Positions 52,250 to 64,000 of a stretch of 64,000 bases of DNA are shown in pieces (position 1 is the first letter of the stretch; each line of letters opens with the position of its first letter). The stretch is from Isoetes taiwanensis (lineage: Eukaryota; Streptophyta; Lycopodiopsida; Isoetales; Isoetaceae): assembly GCA_021234155.1 (NCBI GenBank), contig JAJEKV010000104.1, positions 2,289,528 through 2,353,527 on the forward strand, written 5' to 3'. Under the pieces are notes generated by a model. That model did no database searches, had not been told where the DNA came from, and saw only the letters and a list, made by a program, of their open reading frames with translations. The position numbers and the translations under genes were made by a program.

Positions 52250-52863
52250 TTCGGAGATTAACTTCATTGTGCAAGAAGATCTGGAGGATCCTCTAAGTCC
52301 ATTTAACATTTATATGAGACTCCGGTATCCACTTGATCGAGTCTAGTATCAATGTGATGCTACTTTGAAGTGTAGTAACAATGGTGAGGAGTGGTGGTTC
52401 AACGGGCTTGGGAGACACAGATGCAAGGGTTGCGGTGCAAGATATTCCTCGAATTGGTTCCTCCAAGGCCCTGAACAACTATGCCTCATGAGACCAATTA
52501 TAGAGCTCTGCATGGGTCAAGTTGATTCGCATTCCAGTGACTGGCAGAAGTCCTCAGTGCATCCTATTGATGCTGCAAACTTGCTTGGGTATAAGCTAGC
52601 ATATCCACGTCATCTGCATATATCAAGTGCTTAATGATGTAATTAGCAAGAAGCCCCTTTCTTGCCATGCCGGGCAAGTCATTCCTCCAGTTGATCAATA
52701 TTCCCTAGTGCACTCCCATACTATTGTTGATAAAATGGCATGATGGAGGCATTGAAGTCATGTACTTTTTGAGCGAAGTACTACTAGAAGCTATAAGGTT
52801 GATATTGATGGTATGACTAGAGCAGACTATGCATTTAACTGATGATCAACAAAAATTGAACTT
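52250..52863 (-). mobile_element. LINE family A, copy 5: reverse transcriptase fragment
   Basis: The minus strand reads LANYIIKHLIYADDVDMLAY with an intact YADD box (52610-52621), then TQASLQHQ, DALRTSASHWNANQLD and LFRALEEPI. This is the same order as DALDTFCQATDMRVN and LFRALVEP in the other family-A copies. The fragment is cut on its upstream side by the insertion of the full-length L1-like element. Confidence 0.65.
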
Positions 52864-53909
52864 TTTTTTTTTTTTTTTTGAGAGAATGGGGTTTTTTCAT
52901 TAATTATAGAAAAAGGTACATTGATGTGAGTGAGCCATGTAATTGACTACTCAACATTAAGCATATAATCAAAATAGACAAAATAGCCATAGATAGTTGT
53001 TGTACTAAACAAATAGCACAAGTGTTTGGAAATATGAAGTCCTTGACTTCCTTGTGGGAGTTATGAAACCTGCAGTGCTGCTACTGAATTAAACCAATGG
53101 AGAACCAAAATTTAGCCACAATGATGTGTGGTAGGCGGCGCCTATATGAACAAAACACATGACTCACGAAAGTGCCCATTTTGGATTAGTGAGAGGATGA
53201 AGTGTTGTACATAGGATCATGAGGATTGGATGGCAAGATTGAAGTTAGGGAATTGGGATTTGGTAGGATATTGGATATAAAATGGTATGAATGAAGATAG
53301 TCAAGTTTTGGTGGAAATCTGGATCTGCAGAATGAGAGTGTTACCATTTCCCGAGTTTAGCTCTTGAATAAGTCTGTCAGCATTGGTTGTGGACATCAGA
53401 ATGATTAGTGTACCATAAGCATCTGCCAGACATCTGTGATGGTAATATCTTTGTCTGTAGTATTCAAATTGCTGGTCCGTCATCCTCATACGCTATTAAT
53501 TTCTAGGAACCACCATAGTTGCACCATTAAATGCGTGCCTCTGCAAAACTCTATTGCCCAATCAATTTCCTGATCGGGGATGTCGGGGAATGTCAATGTT
53601 GTGAAGCCTCGACTAGGCACGTCCATAAACCATCATCTGTATCTTGAATATCATGTAATAACCTCACTTACGGGAAAAGTGAATGCTCGGTGGCTCAAGC
53701 GATGTATTAAAATCTACGCTAAGGTTCATCATATAATCTTGCGGGGAAGACAATCATTAATGTCGGAAGAGTAGCATTGCGGTTTAATTTAAACAAATTA
53801 TGAATGCCTATGTAATGACCAATACTATGCCACTTGTTATCCACGGAATCTCTATCTACATGCATTTGATTAGTTGCAAAATTTTCAATGTCATATATAA
53901 CTTGCATTT

Positions 53910-56900
53910 TTATCCGGTGAATAGATATTCTTTTTCCCCATAATGACATCTATTTCTATGTTTCCATACATTCCATAAAGCAATGAAGCATAAAGAGTTT
54001 ATGAAAGCATCATCATTCATCATGAAAATCCAATAGAGTAGCGGGGCATAAAATTTTGAAGGTATCTTCAAACCATAACTTGAGAAGGAGGTGAGCTTGA
54101 CACATCCAAAGATATGCTCAAAAGTTTCCTCATTACCACAATCAAGAGGACAATTTGAATCAATAGGGTGAGTAAGATGACTTGAGTGCCTAGAAATCAT
54201 TTCCAAATTAGATAGACTCTTGTTTGCAATAAGCCAAACAAAATAGGAGATCTTTGGGGGGAGATAAAATTCAAATGTTTGTGAATAGTCTAGTTTAGGT
54301 TTCATCCGAGATCCCCCAATACATTTTTGCCTTTGAGGGCACACGTGATTTGTTTAAACATCATGTAGACTTTTGAAACACTATAGCTTGGTTTGTCAAA
54401 TAGGGTCGATCAATAATAGCGGGATTATCGAGGAAGGTTGAGTGCATGTACCTTGTGCATAATATATCTAAATAGAGTTACGTCGGAGGAACTACCTCTA
54501 ATTTTGTGCTTCAAAGTGGTCCAAGTAATCCATACGCCTTGCTCCCGAGAGATCACCTAGGGTGAGAATGTTATAGTCTTTCCATTTCTTGTAGAGTTTT
54601 TTTTGTCGGATGGCAAGAGGAGTAGAGTGATCTCTAGAGAAATTGGGATTCGAGAAGATATTAGTGCTTTGATATGACTTTTTCCAAGTTGGAATGGTGA
54701 AAAGTCGATATACCTTGTTCGAGGCAATAATCATGTTTCTCATGAGTGGAGATATATGGGGGGGGTCTGCAGTTGTGAAAAGCTGAATGAGGCAAATTAT
54801 GAGAGATAGATGTATGATTCTTAGGATTGCTACAAAGAAAGCGATGTTGATGAAGATTGAGGCGGGATTATTATTTAAGAATAATGACTTCCGGATGTAC
54901 TTACACTAAGGCATAACTTTGCAAAACAATATTTTTGCATCCCAACCCCCATGAATTTTGCTTACGGTAAGAAGACCGATTAACCATATGATGCTTGCCC
55001 CATATGAAATTTCTCACTATTCTCTCAATGTAAATATATGCATTTGGGAGCTAAAAGTGCAGAGATGAGAAATAGATGTGTGAAGCTGCAATTCTGAGTT
55101 TGCAATTACTGTTCTCCACAAGAAAGACAATTGCCATAATTACCAAGTTTCTTTCTAATCCTTTCTACAATGGGGTTCAAAGACCTTTGAGGCTAGGGTT
55201 GAGGAAAGGGGCATGCCAAGGAGTTGAGTTGTGTCGATGTCGGTTATACATTTAATGCGGCAATGTTATCGGTGTTGAAATTTCCAATGATAGTACATTT
55301 GTTTCTATTCGGTGAATACAGAAGCGAGAACCAAAATTGTGAATGGTGCGGGAAAGTTTGAATAATGCTCAAATCATTTTTAAGAAAGCTGAAAGAATCA
55401 TCGGCATATTGAAGGATTGATAGATTTGAGGTGTTGTGCGGTAAATTTAGACCAACAATATGTCGGTCGATTGAAGATGCATGATAACTCTAGTTAACAT
55501 TTCTGCAGCACAAGAAATAGGTATGGTGCTAAAGGGCACCCTTGTGCGACTCCTCTAGCAGGGGAAAGAAATGTCCGAGGATCCATTAATGAGCCGCGGT
55601 GGATTGGGATCTAGAATTAAGCCTAGAATCAAGCTTGGATGATCTTGTGGTGAAGCCAAGTTTCGAGAGAAATTTTAAGAAATCCCATCTAAGCGTATCA
55701 AAAGCCTTTGAAAAGTCTAGCTTTAAGAGAATGCAATCCTGATTTGTTAGCTTGTTCCAATGCAAACCTTCCATGGCAGCAATGTAATTATCGGGATGAA
55801 TCTATTTGGGAGGAATCTTGATTGATTAGAGCTAATGACATCACGAAGGTGAGATTTGACCACGTTTGCAATAATTTTTGCACAAACCTTATAGGTTGAA
55901 TTTGTCAAGGATATTGGCCTCCAATCATTGGAAAGGATTGGGGATTGTCTATTTTTGGAATCAAAGTGATTAATCCGTGAGAAAAAAGAGGTGCAAGTGA
56001 TTTGAATTCCAAAGCCTTTAATCATATACATGAGGTCATCCTTGATTATATCCCAAAATTTAAGATAAAATTAGGGTGGAAGGCCATCATCGGGCGGGGA
56101 CTTTTGCCTTTGGCAAGACTTTTGAGAGTAGTAAAAATTTCCTCAATGGAAGGGGGAGCTTCCAGAGCATTAGTCAAGTCTCACTGTGAAGACCATTATT
56201 AATAATCATATCCGAAAATGTTTTGGCTTCAACGGTTTGAGTAGGGGTATCAATAGGTTGGGAGAAAATTGCAGCATACTTGGAGCAAAGTAGTTAGATA
56301 TATCTTTACGGTCTTCCAAGGTGACATCATTGTCATCTTTAATGGAAAAAGTTGGCTTTTAAGTAGCATGGATTTAGCCACCCTATAAAAAAATTTTGAG
56401 TTTCCATGATCCATCTTGAAAAAGTATTTAAGTTTGCATCTGATTGAAGAACCTTTGGCTTCTAATTCCTCAATGGTCTTTATGGCCATTTCTAAATTCC
56501 CCTCTTGCCAATGGAGCTCAATATTTAGGGATCATCCACGAGCTTCATTAGACATTTTTCATATCTTGAAGATAAGTTCTCTTTTTCAACAATCTTACTC
56601 TCGTGAAGGTGTTTGGACCAGTTCTTAATCGAGTTTGGAATCTTTGATATTGGAATAAAAAGCCCTCATTGAGTTTGTAGATCTAACTCTGGCGCAGAAT
56701 TGTAAAAGGCTTTAAAGTCCTCCTGAGAATGCGACAAGTCAAGGAGAACCGTTTAGCTTGAAGGGGTGTTTCCACATCTTTTTATAGATAGCACATGCTT
56801 GGTGATTAGGAATTGAGGCTGATGGTGGAGATGGAGGTACTCTCATCACTATGGACAAAGCGGTTATCCCAAAATTCACGATGTACATTATTAATATAAA

Positions 56901-57500
56901 ATCACGTGAGTGCACAATAAACCCTTTTATTACCTTCTTGTTTGTTCGACCAGGTATAAGCTGATGTGGAGGATGGAATATGTTGCAAGAAGTGCATGTC
57001 AAACAATAAATCCCATTGAGTTCTCTCATCGGTACACATGTTTAAATCCACTATTTTTCATGTCCCGGGTTGGAGTGTTGTTGAAATCACACGCCGCAAT
57101 TCATGTTTCCGCAGTGCGTGTTGAGAGCAGGTTGCTAATTGAAAGCCATGTTGTGTTACGAGTCTAGAATCGGTTGGACATAAATGTTAATGATCCCAAA
57201 AGAGATGTCATTATTTTTTGAGAACTTCTTGGCTACCGGGTCTTGCATGGGCTATTGTAAATCAAACTTTGATTTAGGTGCTTCGGATGATACACAACCC
57301 ACCAAAATACCATGGCTTCAATCCAAATGGAGGAAAAACGGGGCCCTATCCGATCTGCAAGGTTTGAGCATTCAAAGTTAGGCAATCTGGTTCTACTTAG
57401 CGGGATAATATCAACTGTCATAATTTTTTATGCGAGATAATACCCTCCTCCTCTTAAGAGGGCCTTTTATTCCTCTCAAATTCCAACTAAGAATCTTCAT
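53910..57500 (-). pseudogene. L1-like ORF2: endonuclease, reverse transcriptase, zf-RVT domain
   Basis: The ATG at 57498-57500 opens MKILSWNLRGIKGPLKRRRV, the classic start of plant L1 endonucleases, followed by a GILVG segment. The reverse transcriptase has SNDWRPISLTNSTYKVCAKI, LLKLDFSKAFDTLRWDFLKF and the intact catalytic YADDS (55397-55408). The C-terminal zf-RVT region reads LPPKISYFVWLIANKSL, CPLDCGNEETFEHIFGC and WNVWKHRNRCHYG, ending at 53910. Activities are target nicking and primed reverse transcription. Several stops and frameshifts break the frame. Confidence 0.85.
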
Positions 57501-57539
57501 GGAAATGGCGGATGGAAGGAAGCGGGATAGAAGGGTGCC

Positions 57540-58900
57540 TAAGTTTCCTTTACGGATCTTAGCCTTGTGTTAGCGGCTACGAGGTGTTGGAGGAAGTAGG
57601 TGCTATTTGAGTTTTCTTCTTCTTGACCTTTTGCTATTAGATTTAGCTATCTTTGGCACATTTGTTATTGGATGTGAGATAGACATTATCATCCCAAATG
57701 TTGCGGTTGGCATTAATATTATCAAAGGCATTCTCCTTTGTCGGTTCAGGTGTCGGCCAGAACCCATATCTTTTTTCTCGCATGATAGGGGCAACTCCAA
57801 AACTTTAGCTTGCAACAATCTCCATTAACAGACTTTGGATCAATGGGGTTGAAGTTTATAGGAGCATCAGGGATGTTTAAATTATTATTATTATTGCTAA
57901 AATCAAATGCAGTGGGTTACAGATCTGTCGGAAATGTTTTGGTCTCATTGTGAGAAGTCCTGTGTCCGCCTATTTGTTGAGCTTCTCGTTGTAGCATGTA
58001 ACGTGTCGCATTTGACTGAATATGTAGCAAACCCTTTTCCCAAGAGGTCGAGATTGGATACTACTCAGACCGTTTCTATCCCCGACACTACCTACCATCA
58101 AGTATTCGCAGGCAGGCAATCGACATACCTTCGCACAACTAACTGTCAGAATTACTTGAATAATCAGATGGAGGTATTTGAATTAGGGGAGATGTTTTGA
58201 GAAGTACCATGGTGATCAAATATGAGGTAGTTGAATTTCATTTGTTGAAGGTGGGTGGGATGATAGATGGAAATATGAGGAGGCATGGGAGATTCAGCAG
58301 GAAAATGGGATGAGGGTGTTTGAGGCAAACTTCCGAGAGATGTTTAAGAGTGACTCAGTCCGGGGCCAGGCAAGATAGATTTCTTCCCAAAGTAGTCCAT
58401 GAAAGGAAGTCTGTGAGGGATGTTCTCGTGGTGCCAAGTTGGACAAAGCACTTGGGAGGTTTATAAGGGTAGTGTACTCAAAGAGTCGTAAGTACCAATT
58501 GAGTTGAAGGTTGTAGAAAACAGCCATTCCAAGAAATAGGATCGAAAGCCTACTCATGGTAATAGAAGCAACATGAAATTTATTGAATCTTATCAGAGGC
58601 AATGGCATTCCATTTGAGAAAAAAGATATTTGAAATGTTTCCAATAGTAGAGAAGCAAGTTTGAGCAAGAAATTGAAGACCTTGTGCAACCACATTCGTC
58701 CGTGATGGTGGATACCGAGCCAGTGATCGAAGTTGATTACACCGCCTTTTGGTGGAGTCTCGAGAAGCGATCCCAAAGTTTTTCAATTTTAAGCCAATCG
58801 AGTCTACTTTGACTATAACAAAGAATTTAGACAATGATTCAATCCTGAAAACTACAGTGAGTTGTTGAATACCTCCAAGAGTCGATATCGTAGGTGCCTG
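57540..58900 (-). pseudogene. L1-like ORF1 (DUF4283-type RNA-binding protein)
   Basis: The frame includes KGGVINFDHWLGIHHHGRMW, NKFHVASITMSRLSILFLGM and a leucine/aromatic-rich core across 58294-58776. Nearer ORF2 is a basic tail, KIAKSNSKRSRRRKLK (57603-57650). The role is RNA binding in the retrotransposition particle. It resembles the relic at 5960-6770. Confidence 0.6.
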
Positions 58901-59902
58901 ATTGTTAATCAACCAAAGGCCAATTGCTCATCGAGATATCTGAGATGTTTGGCCCCTGGAATGGGAATAGGCACAACACTACATCCAAATTTGGCAGTTT
59001 GGGATCCTCTCTCACTAAGAGATAGAGTATCCCAATTTGGAGCAAGATGACCGTAGTGATTCATTTCTCATACCTTAGGAGCAAGAAGTTAGAGAAGTCT
59101 CCAAATTTAATGAATTTAGAAGGATCACCATGGAGAATACTTAATCGAAAGCAAGAAGTCTGCCTGGGCAGCAGGAGGGGAGGAGGCTAGTTAAGGAGGA
59201 AAAGAGGGAAGATGACGAAAAGATGGGTTAATAGCTGGTTTCTTTTTTCGTAGAAACCGCCATTAATGCAATGTAGCGAACTAAATGGTGTGGCTAAAAG
59301 CAGGAGGTGGGAGGAAAAGATCAAGGGGAATCGTGAGAATACAAGACAAGGAATAATCTATCTAAGAACCAAGAAGGAAAGGAGAACCATAGACTCACAA
59401 AATACTCTCGAGAACATCCATTAATTATCCGAAAATCTTCACTTGAATTTTTTATCCTGGGTCCATTCACAAAGAGATTTGAAAGATTGCCGCTGGTCGG
59501 GCCATTTCTTTTTTCGCTCGCGGAATCTGTGACCGGACCGATTATCTCGCACTAATTCCGTGTGTGTTGTAGTAGTGTATTCCTATACAGAGAATCGCAG
59601 GAATCGATGAAGAACCAACGATTCTAAAGAGTAGAATGAGCTCCAGAAGAAACCACACAAATTCTATCTTCTTGCTTCAAGATTGTAAAAATCGGCATCC
59701 ATAATAGGAAATCAAGACGAGGAGGATAACGCCGGGCCTCTACAGTACAAAGAAGTTGAGAAGAGCAAATCTCGCATCAAAAGGAAAATTCTCGTGGGTG
59801 AGATCAAGAAACCGCTTTAAACTATAAAATCAAGAAAATTACGCCGAAAGGGCGCCGAAAGCCGGGATGCGTCCATCCTAACTATTCAATAAAATTGAAC
59901 TT

Positions 59903-62900
59903 ACATAGTGGAAAGAACCTCAACTTCTCTTTTAGGTTTTGGCCGATGGTTCTCATTCTAATAAGGCTCGATTTATTTGTGTCATAAAGTAAATTGTCAA
60001 GGCTTCACAATAATGAAAAGTTCAATAGGATATCAAGTATAACCATCGTTCTCCTTTCGATTTCGAGCCCATCGATGTGTTGTATAAGATAATCGCTTTT
60101 GAATCTCCAAAAATGACCTCTCATAGACTTCAAACATGTTGGTGTCAGAACCCAAGAGCTATAATGCAGAGCAGATATACAACCTTATAAGATGAATTTT
60201 CCAGACAAATCATGTCAAATTTTGACACAACACACCGGCCAGAATAACATTTATAATGGCCAAATTGCATATAAAATACATATATTCATTGCATTTTGGT
60301 TGGTTAACCCTAAAAAGACTACCAATCTGACATATGCATATGCTTATGTTAAGAAGACAAAAACCCAAAGAAATAGAAATTGGACCCCTATTGCACTAGT
60401 GCATGCAGGCTACTCAGTTATATACCAACCGCTGTCAAATTTAATTGCGTATTTGATAATGTGTACCGCTTAACTGAAAGTATGTAGATCAAGTGCAAAT
60501 TAATAAAGAAACAAGAAATATTGCAAAATATAAAAACTAAGTCGATTATGTCATTATAATGAAAACTCAAGAGCAAATTGAAAGAAGAGCTTGAATATGA
60601 ATAATGAAAATTGAAGAGCAAATTGAAAGAAGAGCTCCACCACATAGTCTCATGGAGTGAAAGTAAGACATGTCTTATTTTAGATGGGTTTTCAAGCATC
60701 AGGTGCACACCAATTAATGAAGAATTTCAATTTTATGTTTCATATTTTAATTTGAGGCATAAGAAAAGGCCATCAAGGTATTAATATTTTATGCCTTCAA
60801 ACACTTCCGGAGACAGGAGGGATTTTGGCTTTATAGATTGAGCAACAAGCCAATTCTAAAATTTGGCGATGAAGCCACGTTCTTGTCTGTGTTGAGTTGG
60901 TTGGCCAGAGTTGGGCCGGAGACTAACAAGCTCTGCTTCGGTATGCATTTCTTCCTCCATGCAGTTTGTCCCATTAATGTCGCCTTGCCTGCTTGAAGGC
61001 GCCAAAGGCTGCGAAATGCCCTCTGGTTGGCTAGAAGCAATGCTGGAAAAACCTCTGCGGTGAATGCGAATCTTTTCTTGGCAATGGCAATGGTTATGGC
61101 TAGGTATGTTTCTTGGCTTTAGCGAATTGAAGGTGGCCTTTCTTCGGCTATGGTTTATGGCTATGTCTGGTATGTTTCTTTGCCATGTCACCGGTGACAC
61201 TTATGGGGTTGGAGAAGAGGTTCTCTTATTTGAGCCATTACAGGCCTTCCACAAACCTACGCCAAGAAAATTTAGCTTAAACCTACAGAGCACTTTGTGC
61301 GGCATCTGACTTTAATATTGGATGCATTACGGATAAACTTTAAACGATGGGAATTTGAATATAAATGAATGATTTTCATAGATAAAGCATGATGTTAACC
61401 GAGGAAAAAAATTAATAATCACGTTTCTTATTACCGTGGGACTTAAGCTAAATTGCAGAAACTAATCCATAACACTACGTGATTCTATAGTTTAGCTAAA
61501 CTAATCCAAAATGCATCCCATAAACTGATTGTATGGGCACAAGAAAGTGGTTAGCTAAGATTATTATATTTTCAATTGTTTCCATTTACTTTAGTCATTT
61601 CTTTCCATAAATACTAAAAAAAGTCGACTAACTGAATAGCTTTGTTTCATGGTGTTGGGGAAACAAATTACTATTCATATATTTTTTATTACCTAAAATT
61701 ACTTTTATGCAAAACTCATTTGCAAAGTTTTCTAAGGTTTAGCTATATATTACAAATTTTCTCCTTTCTTACTTTCTATTGTTTAGCTGGGGCATGAGAA
61801 AAGCTAGCTAAAATTATTATTTTTTCTCCAATTTTCCATTTACTGGCCAAATTTTTTACAATCCTTTAAAAATCTCAAATAGCAATTGGTTAAGTAAGAG
61901 ATACTCACCGGATGTTGCGAAAAATTTATAATGTCAGTTGATGTTATGGCCCAGATCTTGTTATCGTTAGGCGAAAGCCATAAAGAATACTTTTGAGAAC
62001 ATCGGTGAAATTGATTTGGTCGAGAAAGTTTGATAGATTATAGAAAAAGGCATTATTTGAGAAGAAGAATTGACACCTAGAAACTTGTGGATGAACTTTA
62101 CAAAGAAAGAAAAAGGGGGAGGTGCTATGTGATTCTATTTTACTTTGAGAAAAGACAATGAAACAAAAATATATACTCTTGGCTCCAATTTATGAAGGAA
62201 ACCGGTCTCCAACAAAATATGAGGTTGGGAAAGAAAAGTTAATGAAGTGGGTACAAATTAAAGCGTGGGGGAAAAAAGAGGACAATAATGTGGAGATTGG
62301 AGTACTACTGTTTGGTGAGAATGGGGAATTGGATATTAGGATCAGGGTGAACACAGGCTGTGGAGGCCCCGGTTACAAGCTGGGAACAAGGTCTCTGCAC
62401 AAGAGCAGTGAGGATGCCACGAGGGGAGTGAAGCGGAACCACCCTATTTAGGTAGGCTTGGATGTTGGGCATGGTGGGAGAAGGCGGAGTGCGGCGGCTC
62501 TTATAGTACCACCATGGATGATAGTGCAAGTCAAGGAAATAGCGCGCGCTGGAAGTGGTTTGCGCTGCTCTTCGAGCCCCTCGTAATGGCGTAGCAAGGC
62601 TTATGCCGGATAGTGATTCCCTTGATTCGATACGGTTATATGGCCTGCATCAGCTCTAGACTCTTATCTCTGGTTATTTGTTTGGACACCAAGTGTGGTA
62701 GGGTGGATTGAGAGATGCTACTAATGGTAGGAAAAAGATAAAAGGATGCTCCTTTGGTATGAGGCTGGTAGGAAAACTGAGGGAGCGGGTCATATAGTAC
62801 TGCTCGGCTGACCTGAAGGTAGAGCTTCGATATTCAAGTACATAGTTAGCTAGTTCTTCACCACCCCTCCCCTGGAGTGGTGTGAAGCTCACTTCCCTAT

Positions 62901-62930
62901 ATAGCCTATTTAGAGGCTTATTGCAATGTT
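59903..62930. other. Spacer with no recognised gene
   Basis: Open frames at 60831-61309 overlap on both strands. They contain local repeats of TATGTTTCTTGGC-type words and no known motif. A 28-bp phrase, AATTGAAAGAAGAGCT with flanks, is duplicated near 60560-60640. The rest is AT-rich. Confidence 0.4.
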
Positions 62931-63027
62931 TCTGTTATATTCTTCCTATTTGTGGCCAGGTGTGGGGTCTAAATAGGTCTGTACCATTACTTGTGTGTTA
63001 ATAAAAATCTTGCATTGATTAACTTAA

Positions 63028-63037
63028 TTATATATAT

Positions 63038-63068
<31 letters not shown>
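63028..63068. repeat. (AT)n microsatellite
   Basis: Two runs of alternating AT separated by ATAATA. Confidence 0.95.
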
Positions 63069-63407
63069 GATAGAATTAACTTCCGGAGCTTCTTTATATT
63101 CACCTATGAGATCTTGGTAGTGGGTTTGCTCCTTACAGTCCAGGTGGATGCGGTGTCTAGAAGCTTCTGGCGTGACCCTACAGGTGGCCCATCTCGTAGT
63201 CCATTTGTTTGGGGATCTCCCAACTTTTACCCAAGAGGTATTTTTTTTTGCGTTGGGGAATTATTGGCCCCTTCACCCAGGGGAGTTTGGGGAACACCCC
63301 TTAACCTTCCACACTTCCATTAGGGAATATAGGTTGTTAACTTTTTTTCTTGTTAAGGTTACACTCCAATACTAACATTCACAGAATATCACTAGGATGG
63401 ATTAAAT

Positions 63408-63905
63408 TTAGGGTTTTGCACATATATCCCATGCATAAATGCAAAAGAGCCTTTTAGGTATATAAAAGTACTCGGATAGGAATAGAAATTACGGTTTTTG
63501 CTAGAAAATTCTAGGTGGAGTTCTGAAACAACAGGAGAGGATGTTCAAAATTATGGAATGTCTTGGGCTTAAGGAGTTACTTGGAACATAGAACCTTCTA
63601 GAACAATAAAAAAAGGATTGTAAAAGTGGCAAAAAGTAAAAAAAAAAAAAAGGGTTACAATTTGAACCTTATTGTGTACAGAACCACATTCTAGAATATA
63701 GAACCTTCTAGAACAATAAAGAGGATTGTACAAGGTACAGCAAAAGAATTAAAAGTTGAAATTTGAACCTTATTCTGAAAACTATTCTAGAGATTTAGGG
63801 TTTGCATATATCCAATACATAGATGCAAAAATAGCCTCTTTTTCAGGTATAAAAGAAACTATCGGATGAGAATAAACATTGGTTTTGGGTGGGGTTCTAG
63901 AACAG
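63408..63905. repeat. Local direct duplications at the right edge
   Basis: The segment beginning TTAGGGTTTTGCACATATATC (63408-63530) recurs as 63797-63905. Between them GAACCTTCTAGAACAATAAA with GGATTGTA recurs at about 63590 and 63701. The block continues the same family of words up to the window edge and may be part of a larger element cut by the window. Confidence 0.75.
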
Positions 63906-64000
63906 AACCTTCTAAACATCTTAAGAAGTGGAACTGCTCCACGTGGAACGTAATGCACCGTAGGATAAATTCTTGTGTATCATATATATATATATATACC

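Larger units (their letters stand above)
52864..59890 (-). mobile_element. Full-length L1-like LINE bounded by a 12-bp target duplication
   Basis: AAAATTGAACTT occurs at 52852-52863 and 59891-59902. Between them lies a 7.0-kb minus-strand element with a poly(A) tail (T run from about 52862) and the typical 3' end ATTAATGAAAAAACCCC. ORF1 is at about 58900-57540 and ORF2 runs from 57500 to 53910, followed by a 3' UTR of about 1 kb and preceded by a 5' UTR of about 0.9 kb. Both ends are present, so it integrated full length. Stops and frameshifts show it has decayed since. Confidence 0.82.

Noticed and set aside
60856-61200. 114-codon open frame on the minus strand
   Set aside because: Overlapping frames exist on both strands and no domain is seen; support is too weak to call a gene.

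Overview
This is nuclear DNA of a land plant. The evidence is spliceosomal introns with GT/AG borders, a YAK1-type (DYRK family) kinase with a plant-specific C-terminal tail, an mTERF-family organelle gene with plant telo-box motifs at its 5' end, and plant-type Copia, Gypsy, L1-like, pogo-like and Helitron-like elements. The very high density of old, diverse elements and the AT-rich spacers suit a large-genome plant; a fern, lycophyte or bryophyte is possible, but I cannot fix the lineage.

Layout. 0-2.5 kb: decayed Copia integrase fused to a decayed Gypsy gag/pol. 2.5-6 kb: spacer, then a LINE (family A here) ending in a structured 3' end and a (TTCTA)n tail. 6-8.8 kb: two L1-like ORF1 relics in opposite orientations, one with a poly(A) tail. 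9-15.4 kb: tandem and inverted repeats, two more family-A 3' ends, and an unidentified decayed multi-exon gene on the minus strand. 15.4-23.3 kb: the YAK1-type kinase gene on the plus strand, about 18 exons, with an ACGT-core cluster upstream and frame disruptions in two exons. 23.3-29 kb: a duplicated repeat split by MITE-like insertions, a dispersed repeat with tRNA-like box motifs, and spacer. 29.4-32 kb: decayed pogo-like transposase. 35.1-36.2 kb: an intact mTERF-family gene (minus strand), the only clearly intact conserved coding gene. 36.3-43 kb: two fold-back elements and an LTR retrotransposon (5-bp target duplication) that is internally deleted and appears to have been invaded by a 4.1-kb Helitron-like element carrying exon-like sequence. 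44.9-45.7 kb: family-A LINE fragment. 48.5-59.9 kb: dispersed repeat, a decayed L1-like element, a family-A fragment, and a full-length L1-like element bounded by a 12-bp target duplication. 60-64 kb: spacer with AT microsatellite and local duplications.

Only two host genes are recognised with confidence. The kinase is a predicted nuclear/cytosolic growth and stress regulator; the mTERF protein is predicted to act in mitochondria or plastids on organellar nucleic acid. They are not expected to act together. Most of the window is transposon biology. The most unusual item is the LINE 3' end whose two-stem RNA fold is supported by compensatory base changes between copies.
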